DNA of 64,000 nucleotides from Mantamonas sphyraenae (taxonomy: Eukaryota; CRuMs; Mantamonadidae). Each line of letters opens with the position of its first letter. The stretch's first letter is position 1. A program made the translations under genes and the position numbers. Under the pieces are notes generated by a model. The model was given only the letters and a program-made list of their open reading frames with translations, ran no database searches and had not been told where the DNA came from. The stretch covers positions 62,001 to 126,000 of the forward strand of contig JAPMXV010000005.1 in the NCBI GenBank assembly GCA_026936335.1. The letters run 5' to 3'. Below are positions 33,662-44,070 of this stretch, piece after piece.

Positions 33662-35545
33662 ATGCGTCGAGTCGTTGTCTCCAACTCGGCCTCTGCGCTG
33701 GACAGGGAGCAGAGCGAATCGCTGACAAAGGACACCGACGATGGAGAGCTGACGGACAGCGACTCGGAAGCGGAGGTCGACGAAGAGGAGAACACGCGCA
33801 ATCACCAGGCTGCTGGCAACGCAGAGAACAGAACGCAACTCAACCAGGTGACCCTGAATGTGGAGGGACGAGGACAAGGCGACGCTGACGCTGACGAGGC
33901 CCACGAGCTGTCTCAGCTGATGGGGAGAGACGGGGTGGGCGCTGGTAATGCCACCGTCGCCGCCGAAGCCGACCCTGGCCAATCATCGGAGCTGGTGAAG
34001 AAACTTCGTGCGGAGCTGAAAACCACGAGCAAGCGCATGCTTGTGGCCATGCTTCTGGCCGGCGTGTTTCTGATGGCCTTTGTCATGGCCGCCGCTATCC
34101 GCCCTGCGCGTGTGCGCGTGGTTCGCCCGCGAATCAGCCTTGACGGATGCACAAACTCCACCACCCAAGAGCTTCTTCCCGGTGTCATGTTGCGCAGGGT
34201 GAGCAAGGACGCGGTGATGGGTCACCTGCGCCACTTGGAGACAATTGCAGGTGCCAACGGAGGCACTCGCGCTGTGGGCCCCGGTTCCAACGCCACGGCC
34301 GACTGGCTGCAGGCTCGTCTTGGTGCCTTGCGACGTGCCGATGGTTCGCCCATGTACACAGTCAGCACGCAAACCTTTCCTGTGGCCACCTTTACGAATC
34401 TGGCAACGCCTGAGATGCACCAACGTGCACCCACACCCACCACCTACACGTACAACACAGACTTTGTGGGCTTGGCCTACGAGGGTTCGGGCAACGTCAC
34501 CGCACAGGTTGCCGTGGCCGCACGCCAGGGCTGCGCAGCGGGTGACTACCCTGCGAGCGTGGCGGGCAAGATTGTGCTGGTCGAGCGTGGCAACTGCTCT
34601 TTCCGAGACAAGGCCACTGCGGGCATTGCCTCGGGTGCCGTCGGGTTGTTGGTGTACAATGACGGCGTAACAGCCGACCGCATGGGTGTTTTTCGAGGCA
34701 CACTTGGCACGCCGACGTCTGTGCCGGTGTTTGGCCTGACGCACGCGCTTGGAATCAGCCTGCGCTCGGTGCTGGCCTCCCAAAACCTCACCATGCACCT
34801 CAAGGCAAACACCACGTCGACGACAGACTACACACGCAACGTGTTGGCTGAAGCCACCGTGGGCAATCCAGCCTCTGTGGTCGTCGTCGGCGCTCACCTC
34901 GACAGCGTCTCTGCCGGTCCAGGCATCAACGACGACGGCTCTGGAACCTCTGTGGTGCTGCAACTGGCCGAAACGCTGGCTGCCTCTACCGACACACTCA
35001 CCATGGCCAACCGTGTGCGGTTTGCATGGTGGGGTGCAGAGGAAGAAGGACTTGTCGGCTCCACATACTACGTGGACACCCTCCCGTCCTCGGAACTGGC
35101 TCGCATCAAAACCTACTTCAACTTTGACATGCTGGGCAGCCCCAACTTCTTCCGCTTTGTGCTCTCTGGAGGCTCCAGCCCCGCCGGTCAGTACCTGCAG
35201 AGTTTGTTTCAGCGCTTCTGGACCGCGTACAACCTGGCCTACGATGTGATCCCACTCAACGGCCGTTCTGACTATTCTGAGTTTGTGAACAAGGGTGTGC
35301 CGGCGTCGGGCCTGGACACGGGCGCCGAGGGCTTGCTGAGCATGTCGCAGCGCGACCGCCGAGGTGCAGGCAGCGCAGGAGCACCCTTTGACAGCTGCTA
35401 TCACCAGTCTTGCGACACTGTGGGCAATATCAACCAACAGGTCATCGGTGAGAACCTGCGCTGTGCCGCGTACGCACTCGAACAGCTTGCCGTGGACACC
35501 AACCTTGGGGCCTCGCTTGCAGGCGGCGCCGTGTCGCTCACGTGA
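33662..35545 (+). CDS. M28-family metallo-aminopeptidase with PA domain, type II membrane protein
   Basis: This intronless gene encodes 627 aa from the chosen ATG. A cytosolic acidic N-terminus of about 120 residues precedes one TM (MLVAMLLAGVFLMAFVMAAA) and a lumenal or extracellular part with many NxT/S sites. The PA domain (nt about 34440-34800) has VLVERGNCSFRDKA. The M28 catalytic set is complete: VVGAHLDSV, GINDDGSGTS, WWGAEEEGLVGS, FNFDMLGSPN and CYHQSCDT. It therefore looks like an active two-zinc aminopeptidase acting outside the cytosol. An earlier in-frame ATG at 33590 would overlap the MORN gene's earliest ATG on the other strand; the Met at 33662 leaves room for a promoter. The gene is convergent with RND gene 1 (130 bp between stops). 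Confidence 0.9.
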   Translation: MRRVVVSNSASALDREQSESLTKDTDDGELTDSDSEAEVDEEENTRNHQAAGNAENRTQLNQVTLNVEGRGQGDADADEAHELSQLMGRDGVGAGNATVAAEADPGQSSELVKKLRAELKTTSKRMLVAMLLAGVFLMAFVMAAAIRPARVRVVRPRISLDGCTNSTTQELLPGVMLRRVSKDAVMGHLRHLETIAGANGGTRAVGPGSNATADWLQARLGALRRADGSPMYTVSTQTFPVATFTNLATPEMHQRAPTPTTYTYNTDFVGLAYEGSGNVTAQVAVAARQGCAAGDYPASVAGKIVLVERGNCSFRDKATAGIASGAVGLLVYNDGVTADRMGVFRGTLGTPTSVPVFGLTHALGISLRSVLASQNLTMHLKANTTSTTDYTRNVLAEATVGNPASVVVVGAHLDSVSAGPGINDDGSGTSVVLQLAETLAASTDTLTMANRVRFAWWGAEEEGLVGSTYYVDTLPSSELARIKTYFNFDMLGSPNFFRFVLSGGSSPAGQYLQSLFQRFWTAYNLAYDVIPLNGRSDYSEFVNKGVPASGLDTGAEGLLSMSQRDRRGAGSAGAPFDSCYHQSCDTVGNINQQVIGENLRCAAYALEQLAVDTNLGASLAGGAVSLT

Positions 35546-35675
35546 ACTCAGCAGGAAGAAGGCGATGAGGCACAGTTGTGGTATGGACTTGCAACAGGTG
35601 GGATTGTAATTGTGTGGGGCGTGGTGTCTTTGTTGTGGCAGTGACACTCTGAAAACCTGAATACTTTGTTGAACA

Positions 35676-38600
35676 TCATCCATCTGCACTCTCGCTGCTC
35701 CCTTCCCTTCGAAACGCAGCCTCCCACACCTTGTCCAGCGGCTTGCGTCTGCGCTTCAGCTCCACTTCCATCTGCGCGTCCCGCAGTGCAGGCGGGAACC
35801 GGAACAGCTGCAGGATGAGCGGGGTCACAAAGAACGCCATGGCCACGCCAAGGACACTCGTAAGGATGATCTGGGTCACTGTGCGTGTCAGCGGTCCCAG
35901 GTACTCGTAGAAGAAGACCGTGACCACAAAGTTGGAGACGCCAGCCAGCAACACGCCGGCACCCACACTGCCCATCATACTCTGCAGACGTTGTTTCAAC
36001 GTGTTGCCCGGGAGCGTGTTGAACGTCAGCACCATATGTGCGGTGAGGTCCATGCCCAGTCCAAACGACGCCACGCCGACCACAAGCACATACGTGGACA
36101 TGGGCACCCCAATCAAGTCCAAGATGCCGTACGTAGATCCTACCAAAAGGACCATGCAGCCCATGACCACCAGCGCAGAGAATGGGTTGATCAGCAACAC
36201 AGCAGACACAAGCCCCACCGCCACAACTGCAAACGCTCCTGTCCACCTCAGCGATTCCACCATCACGTCGATATTCTGCGCCTCTGCAATCTCAAACATT
36301 CCGATCTTGTACGCAATCCCTCCCGTGCCCAGTGCTTTGATCACAGCCGCTTCCAGCGCATATGCCTCCGGCTTGCTCTGTGGCCCTTTGACACGCAGCA
36401 CCAGACGGCTGCGTGCAATCTCTCCCTCTGAGAACGCCACGTCGTACAGCGCCGGGCCCTTTGTCCCCAGCACGGACGCTGCAAAATCCTTCCCGCTGTT
36501 CTTCACCATGCTGCTCCCATTCAACGCAGCCTGATGCGTCCGCAGCCAGCACCGCGACGCCATCCCTTGTACGCGCCATCGCACATCCACCTGGTCCAAC
36601 CGACTGCACAGGTTCAGCACCTGTTGCTGCACCTCTGCCTTGTGATACTCCAGCCCTGGAGGAAGTACCACATCCAACTCGTCAAACCGGTTCGCAAAGT
36701 ACTCGCGCGAATGCTGGTAGTGGGCAAACTCGATGGATCGTCGGGCATTGGACGATTGGTTGCCGATGTCGTTGAATTGGACCAACGCCAAGCCGTACAC
36801 AGCGGCTGCAAAGACCGCAAGCAGCACCAGCGCCGCCACAATGCGGTATGCCCACGTGGTGAGGATGGGGCCCACCATGTGACGCATGAAACGTCCCAGG
36901 ATCGTGGGAACTTCTTGATCATGCGTGATGGCCACTTGACTTCGTTGACTCAGCTCCGAGCGTGCAGACAGCACCTGAACAACCTTTGTGTCCAGCTTGC
37001 TTCCCACTCCATGCGAGTTTGTGTTCTCCGTGACGGTGGGCGACGACGCATGGCCTTCTGTTGCACCCAACGCCGCCACCTCCACATCCGAGGAACGCAG
37101 GTCGTATTCTGAGGGCCCATCATGGACCACAGCTTTGGTGCGCAGCGCGTATGCAGTCTCTGTTCTGCCACGCCATTGTTCCACCTGCAGGTCGAGAGCA
37201 ATCGCAGCCACAAACAACGTCATCTGAAAGGCAAAGTCGAGCACAAGGGCAAGGACCACCACCGTGCAGAACTGGGTGGTTGCCAGCGAGGCGTTATAGA
37301 AGCCTGTGCCAAACACAAGGATGTCTGTGAGTGTGGTCATGAACACGGCTGTGGCTGATTCACCCACGGCACTGGCCAGCTTCTGCTGAGGGGTGCTCGC
37401 CGACGCCCGCCGCACCGCCAGGGTGATCAGAAAGACGTCGTCCAGACCGATGATGAGCACCACACCACACGCAACCAATGAAAACACGTGAAACACTTCG
37501 CCAGTCCATGCGACGATTGACAAGGTGACAAGGAGCGCGGCAAAGACGCAAAACACACCGCTGAGCAAAACGAGGACCTTTCCTCCCACACGTCCGTGGA
37601 ACCCAACCACGAAACTCAGCACAGCCAGGAATGCAGCTGCTGCCACCGAACTGGATGTACCAACAGCAATCAATGGTTCCTGTGACCACGGGCAACACAC
37701 AACATTGCTTGTCAGCCAAAAACACAAAAAAGGGAAATGGGCCACAACACGCAACTCACAGCAAACGTGACCAGCGGCACGAAATCCATGTCCAGAGATG
37801 CCAACCTGTCCTTGACGTCACGCAACAGTGTCGTGAAGTGCCTGCGCATGGGATTGCCCGACACGTCGGAGACCTTTGGACAAACATCGTGTCAGCTAGA
37901 AGGTTCTCTCAAAACGCACGCGGACCTGCACCTACCATGCCCATCTCCCACACCACACGCATCCCCGTGGCCTTCACGATGCTCCCGTTGCTGTTCCTCT
38001 CCACCCCACTCAGCACCTGCGACGTCGGTATCTCGTCATGGCTACCCGCACCCCAACTCCAACTCCCCACAACCACCCTCACTCCACCTTCTTCCCGCTC
38101 CACAACCTCGCTCATGTTCCATCCCGCCTTCCACACCTTGCATCCCCTCACTCCTGCTGCCCCTGCCCCACGCATCTCTCCCCCCCGTCCTCCAACCTCC
38201 ATCCCCTTCTCAGGCGCAACCGGCAGACACGCATCCACAAACCGCACAACCACACTCCCGTTCTCCGCCACCGCCCGGCTTCCCTCCACTGCCGCCCGCA
38301 CCTTCCCCAGCGCCTCAAACCCGCTCGCTGTGTACATGTTTGTCGTCGCCCCCTTCCTTGCCACATATCCCGCCCTAGGGTCGTTCACAGGCGCGTTCGA
38401 CGCAGGCACCAGCACCACATCCACGTAGTTTCGCAGTCCAAACACCTGCCTGTTCTCCATGTACCCTCCATCTCGCACAGGAAGCAGGTCTGTGCTCCTG
38501 TCGTCAATCACAATCCCAGGTGCCGGCACAACAACCGCCACGACCACTGACAACACCCCAAGCACGTACAGCCACGGGTGTGCGTGCACCCGCAGCGCAT

Positions 38601-38700
38601 GGTTGTAGAACAATGCATGCAGTTGCAGGTCTGCTCTCAGACCCAACTGCATCCACCGAGGCGACTTGGCAATCTTTGCTGCCAATCTCGCCGCTCCCAT
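35676..38700 (-). CDS. Patched/PTCHD-like RND transporter, paralogue 1
   Basis: Exons 37936-38700, 37760-37873 and 35676-37679 join in phase 0 to 960 aa. TM1 near aa 30-55 (VLGVLSVVVAVVVPAPG) is followed by a large extracytoplasmic loop, then a sterol-sensing-like 5-TM block with the RND/Patched GxxxDD motif (GLDDVFLI). A second loop and a C-terminal TM block with GMDLTAHMVLTFN (GxxxD) follow. The family includes Patched, Dispatched, NPC1 and PTCHD proteins that move sterols or lipidated ligands using cation gradients; the substrate here is unknown. It lies in tandem with paralogue 2 (44 bp apart), and two segments are almost identical to it. Introns are 37874-37935 and 37680-37759. The in-frame codon upstream of 38700 is GTG, so the ATG at 38700 is preferred. 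Confidence 0.85.
36151..36658 (-). repeat. Near-identical internal tract shared by the two RND genes (copy 1)
   Basis: About 508 nt inside exon 3 match 39220-39727 with roughly a dozen differences by eye, while the sequence on both sides is clearly more diverged. The tract encodes the end of the second loop and the first TM of the C-terminal block. Confidence 0.85.
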
Positions 38701-38729
38701 CGCTGTTGGTGTTGGTTGCAATTGAGCGT
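37927..38729 (-). repeat. Near-identical exon 1 tract shared by the two RND genes (copy 1)
   Basis: Exon 1 (765 nt in both genes), the first bases of the intron and about 30 bp of 5' flank match 41037-41835, with roughly ten substitutions and a small indel in the 5' flank. Confidence 0.88.
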
Positions 38730-38744
38730 AAAAATGCCGCACGT

Positions 38745-41700
38745 CTATTCGTCTTGGTCAAACTCCCTCATGCTGCGCTTCATGGAAATCGCCCACGACT
38801 CATCCAGAGGGCGCTTCCGATCCTGCAGCTCCAGCTCCATTTGGGCGTCTCGCAGTGCAGGCGGGAAACGGAAAATCTGCAACACCAGCGGGACCACGAA
38901 GAAGGAAAACGCAGCCCCGATGATGGTTGTGACAATGAAAATGAGCACACTGCGAGTTAGCGGGCCAATCTGCTCGAAAAAGAAGCCCGTGACGACAAAG
39001 TTGGACAGGGCCGCAAACCACACGCTTGGGCCCACACTGCCCATCATACTCTGCAGTCTCTTCTTTAGCGTGTTGCCAGGCACCGTGTTGAACGTCAGCA
39101 CCATATGTGCTGTGAGGTCCACTCCCATGCCAAACGCAGCCACACCGGCCACAAGCACGTAGATGGACATTCCAATGCCCAGCAGCTGCAGCATGCCGTA
39201 CACACAACCAAAAATTATCACCATGCAGCCCATGACCACCAGCGCAGAGAATGGGTTGATCAGCAACACAGCAGACACAAGCCCCACCGCCACAACTGCA
39301 AACGCTCCTGTCCACCTCAGCGATTCCACCATCACGTCGATATTCTGCGCCTCTGCAATCTCAACCATTCCGATCTTGTACGCAATCCCTCCCGTGCCCA
39401 GTGCTTTGATCACAGCCGCTTCCAGCGCATAGGCGTCGGCTTTGTGGTGTGGCCCTTTGACACGCAGCACCAGACGGCTGCGTGCAATCTCTCCCTCTGA
39501 GAACGCCACGTCGTACAGCGCCGGGCCCTTTGTCCCCAGCACAGACGCTGCAAACTCCTTCCCGCTGTTCTTCACCGTGCTGCTCCCATTCAACGCAGCC
39601 TGATGCGTCCGCAGCCAGCACCGCGACGCCATCCCTTGTACGCGCCATCGCACATCCACCTGGTCCAACCGACTGCACAGGTTCAGCACCTGTTGCTGCA
39701 CCTCTGCCTTGTGATATTCCAGCCCTGCAGGAAGTACGACCGCAAGTTCGTCAAACGCATGCGGAAACATGGCTGTAGTCGCCACCGAGTGTGCTTTGCC
39801 GATGGAACGCCCCGAATGGGAATCGCTGGTGCCTACAGAATCGATGTTCACCTGCGTGTAGCCGTACACAGACAAAGCCAACAGACCGACAAACACAAGT
39901 GCCGATACAATGCGGAACGCCCATGTGGTAAGGAGGGGACCCACCCAGTGTCTCATCAGCCTGCCCAAGGGTGTAGGTACCTCTTGTTTGGCCAGGGTAT
40001 CCATAGGCATGCTTGCTGTCGAGCGAGGGCTCCAGCCACCCGTGTTGGCGCTGGCCACGGAAATCCTTCCACCCGGTCCGGTTTGCACCCCACTGGCCAT
40101 CCCTGTGGTGCTTGAGTTGGCCCCTGCGTCGCTTTCGTGTCCCACACTTTTGGCATGGCTGTCCACCACCACCTCCACCGAATTGGTCGTGGGCTTCTCC
40201 GCTCGCGTGCTATACGGCGTGCGATCACCGCAGCAGCTGGGACAGCTGTATCGATCCTCACGAAACTCTTCCCAGCGCAGATCCAGAGAGATTACGGCGA
40301 CAAGAAAGGTCATCTGAAAGACAAAGTCGAGCAGCAGAGCGAGGATGACCACGGAACAGAACTGGATCGTGGCAGGCGAGGCGTTGTAGAAGCCTGTGCT
40401 GAAAACGAGGACATCGGTGAGTGTAGTCATGAACACAGCTGTGGCTGACTCTCCCACAGCCGTGGCCAGACGCTGCTGCACGGAACCGGTTGTTGATTTG
40501 CGCACAGCCGAAACGATGACAAACACGTCGTCGACTCCAATGACAAACACCACGCCAATGGCCAACAGTGTGAAAACATGCACGCTGCCGGTTCCCCACG
40601 ACGTCAGGAAGATGGACGTGGCTGCGGAAAGGGCCACATTCACCACGCCGCACAAAAGCACCACCAGCTTGCCATTCCCGTGGCAAGCAAGACCAGCCCC
40701 AACCATAATGGCCACCAGGAAACACATGGCAATCGTGATGCCGCTGGTGCCCGGTTTCAGCACGATTTCCTGCGGTCACGGGAGGAGCAGACGTCAGCGG
40801 CAATCCCGACGGAGCAAACTTGGCCTCCACGCTCCGAACCTCTCCTTTTCACTCACCGCAAACGACACAAGGGCGACAAAATCACCCAAGTTCAATTCGG
40901 CCACTGCCCGTCCAATGCTGTCCAGTAGGAGTGTGCTCTGGGCAGCACACGGCTGTGTGTCGGCGCACTGCGGGGCTCTGGGTCAGCTTCGATTCGCGAA
41001 ATTTGCAACCGTCGTGCGCGGACTCGCCGGACCACTTGCACCTACCATGCCCATCTCCCACACCACACGCATCCCCGTGGCCTTCACGATGCTCCCGTTG
41101 CTGTTCCTCTCCACCCCACTCAGCACCTGCGACGTCGGTATCTCGTCATGGCTACCCGCACCCCAACTCCAACTCCCCACAACCACCCTCACTCCACCCT
41201 CTTCCCGCTCCACAACCTCGCTCATGTTCCATCCCGCCTTCCACACCTTGCATCCCCTCACTCCCGCTGCCCCTCCCCCACGCATCTCTCCCCCCTGTCC
41301 TCCAACCTCCATCCCCTTCTCAGGCGCAACCGGCAGACACGCATCCACAAACCGCACAACCACACTCCCGTTCTCCGCCACCGCCCGGCTTCCCTCCACT
41401 GCCGCCCGCACCTTCCCCAGCGCCTCAAACCCGCTCGCTGTGTACATGTTTGTCGTCGCCCCCTTCCTTGCCACATATCCCGCCCCAGGGTCGTTCACAG
41501 GAGCGTTCGACAAAGGCACCAGCACCACATCCACGTAGTTTCGCAGTCCAAACACCTGCCTGTTCTCCATGTACCCTCCATCTCGCACAGGAAGCAGGTC
41601 TGTGCTCCTGTCGTCAATCACAATCCCAGGTGCCGGCACAACAACCGCCACGACCACTGACAACACCCCAAGCACGTACAGCCACGGGTGTGCGTGCACC

Positions 41701-41810
41701 CGCAGCGCATGGTTGTAGAACAATGCATGCAGTTGCAGGTCTGCTCTCAGACCCAACTGCATCCACCGAGGCGACTTGGCAATCTTTGCTGCCAATCTCG
41801 CCGCTCCCAT
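38745..41810 (-). CDS. Patched/PTCHD-like RND transporter, paralogue 2
   Basis: Exons 41046-41810, 40857-40967 and 38745-40769 join in phase 0 to 966 aa. The architecture is the same as paralogue 1: TM1, first loop, sterol-sensing-like block with GVDDVFVIV, second loop, and C-terminal block with GVDLTAHMVLTFN. Exon 2 (37 codons against 38) and most of exon 3 are well diverged from paralogue 1, while exon 1 and a 508-nt tract in exon 3 are almost identical. The two copies are therefore an old tandem duplicate with later homogenised parts. The second exon is Cys/Gln-rich at its start (CADTQPCAAQS). It is tail-to-tail with nothing: the next gene (DNAJC16-like) is on the same strand, 94 bp upstream. 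Confidence 0.85.
39220..39727 (-). repeat. Near-identical internal tract shared by the two RND genes (copy 2)
   Basis: Partner of 36151-36658, in the same orientation at an offset of 3069 bp. Confidence 0.85.
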
Positions 41811-41835
41811 CGCTCTGTTGGTTGCGATTGAGCGT
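41037..41835 (-). repeat. Near-identical exon 1 tract shared by the two RND genes (copy 2)
   Basis: Partner of 37927-38729. It includes the exon 1 start, the donor site and a short piece of 5' flank (TTGGTTGC.ATTGAGCGT). Confidence 0.88.
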
Positions 41836-41904
41836 GAACGTGGCTCCACACCCAAATCAGAAACAATTCTGTTCCTGTGACATTCATTGTCCAGCCCAGT
41901 TCCA

Positions 41905-44004
41905 TCACATGGCATGCACTCGCACCGATCCCAGACACTGGAGCAGAATGAAGAGCACCACCCACGTGCCCAGGGTGCCAAAGCCCGACGCAATCCAGCC
42001 AAACACGGTGGCGAGCAATTCACGCGCCCCACCCCACCACGACGTGTCGATGTGTTCTTGCACAATGGGGATGCCTGGCGTGTGCGTGCTCTTCTCTGTA
42101 CAACCCTTGTGTGCGCACGCGTGCAACCAACGCACAAAGCGAGCGTTTTCGCTGTCCCGGTCCTCATCGGCCCGGCCCTCGAACCACGCCACCTTTTGCC
42201 CCTCATAATCTACCAGCGCCACATGCAGGCGCTCATTCACATCAGCCAACCCCATTGTCTGCCTGGCCCACTGCTGCCACACGGTCTGCGCGTTCAGCTC
42301 CAGCCACACCGGTTGGAACCGTGCACTTACTCCTCCATGCTGGCTACGAATGAGCCTCATGAAGCGATCGAGGCCGGGCACCTGATGCTCCGAGTCTGTA
42401 GAGCCCTGCCGTGTCCTGCTTGTGTCTGCCAGCAACACCAGACACGGCGACACTGCACGTGTCGTTTCCCGTCGTGCCGTCTTGAGTGTTTGCCAGTGCG
42501 AACTGCGTGAACCTGCGTGACACAGATCCCACTGCGAATCGGCGGTCAATTTGGCAACATAGCGGTATTGCAGCGCCTCCAGACGCGCCTGCAGCGTGGC
42601 GTGGTCCATGCGCCCACGCAACAGCGTCACGGCGTCATTCACGCTGTTGGCTCGCGAATCATACAGACCCTGGTTGCGAATGACCGCCACAGTGGGCAAC
42701 GAGTCGATCTGCAGTCGCTCCAGCAACGTGGCCGCGTGGGGATTGTCTCTGCCCAGGGCCATGCCATTGTTCAAGCGCACAAACCCGAATTCCATCTTGT
42801 GTTGCAGTGCACGAGACACGTGGCGATAAACCAGCGGCACACGTGCCTTGTCCGAAAACAGCAGCACACGCGGCTTGTCGCTGTGATCGTACCCGTCCAC
42901 AAACACTTTTAGTCGCGCTTCCGTGTCCAGCACACTCACGTGATCCTTTGGCACCATTGCCAACGCAAAGTCGTACAACCGACTGGCTGTCATCGGATAC
43001 AGCCCAAACGTGCGCATTTGCTGTGACACAGGGGGGGGAAGGGAGATGTTAGTCGTCCTCTCGTGTACCCATGCCCACACTTCACACACATGCAACCACC
43101 ACGGGTTTGCATGCATTGCAACACAAGGGATGCACAAAGGGGCAGATTGTGGACAAAGGGCAACCGGCTCTCACTCCTCAACGTACTCCGCGGTAGATCC
43201 CAAGGATGGTGGGGATGTTGTGTACACGGAGCCTGTAGGAGACGAGACGGCGGTTCTCATCGGCGTTGATGCGACCCATGTGTACCATGCCCTTGACACG
43301 TGAGTACACGTCCTCCCAGATGGGTGCAAACTCGCGGCAAGGACGGCAACCGTCGCTGTAAACCTCGACAAGCCACACCTGGTCAGCGCCTTCGTCCGAC
43401 ATCACGTAGTAGTCCCAGTTTTCGTGGTTGAGCACAACCGTGTCCGACACAATTCCTTCTGGCGGAGCGTAGCCACCGCCAAAGTTGAAAAAGAATCCTC
43501 CCTGGTGGGTGGAGCGAGGGTAGACCGACGGTGGGTGAAAATGCGCGACGTCAGCAGCGGCGGCGCGGTGAACTTCCGCCAAACGCAGACAACCTGGCCG
43601 CGCGTCCAAAAGTGCCCTCCACACTCTCACACACTTACCCTTTGTTGCCCTTGGTTCCTGCCGTATCCACCATACCCGTTGGCGTAGCCTGCGTTTGCCC
43701 CTTCCTCGTCCCCGTAGCGCTCGTAATTTGCGCGCTTTGTGGCGTCACTGAGCACCTCGTACGCCTCTTTGACTTTGATAAACTGCGCCTCGTATGCCTC
43801 TTTCTGCTGCTTCTGCGCCTTGTCCGGATGCCATTGCAGCACCTTGCGTTTGTACGCGGCTTTGAGTTGCGCGGCACTTGCGCCGGGTTCCACGCCCAGC
43901 GCGGCAAAGTATCCCTTGGGATCGCCCGCTCCTGCTGCAACAGCCACAACCAGGCAAAGGGTGCACACCACGACAGTTGCCGCAAAGATCACCGAGGGCC
44001 GCAT
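41905..44004 (-). CDS. DNAJC16-like ER protein: J domain, thioredoxin-like domain, C-terminal TM
   Basis: Exons 43639-44004, 43187-43501 and 41905-43020 join in phase 0 to 598 aa. The N-terminal signal peptide (MRPSVIFAATVVVCTLCLVV) precedes a J domain (aa about 28-92) with an intact HPD in LQWHPDKAQ. After a Gly/Tyr/Asn-rich joint comes a thioredoxin-like domain with a CxxC site (SDGCRPCREF). A long region of unrecognised, perhaps further thioredoxin-like, fold follows, ending in a TM (GTWVVLFILLQCLGS) and a few basic residues. This order fits DNAJC16 and related ER J-proteins, with the J domain facing the lumen to recruit BiP. The ATG chosen gives the signal peptide; longer in-frame starts are non-ATG. 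Introns are 43502-43638 and 43021-43186. Confidence 0.83.
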
Positions 44005-44070
44005 TGCTTGGAATCGCTGGGACAGGCCTGGCTGGGCCAGCGCCGCAGCGGCCAACACAGAAAACGCAGC
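44005..44070. promoter_or_regulatory. Divergent promoter region, DNAJC16-like / p67phox-like
   Basis: Only 66 bp separate the two opposite start codons. The region is GC-rich with repeated GGCCAGCGC/GCGGCC-type bases and no TATA box. Confidence 0.4.

Noticed and set aside
33983-35689. 568-codon minus-strand frame opposite the M28 gene
   Set aside because: It is antisense of a complete M28 catalytic domain, with a His/Arg/Val-rich shadow composition.
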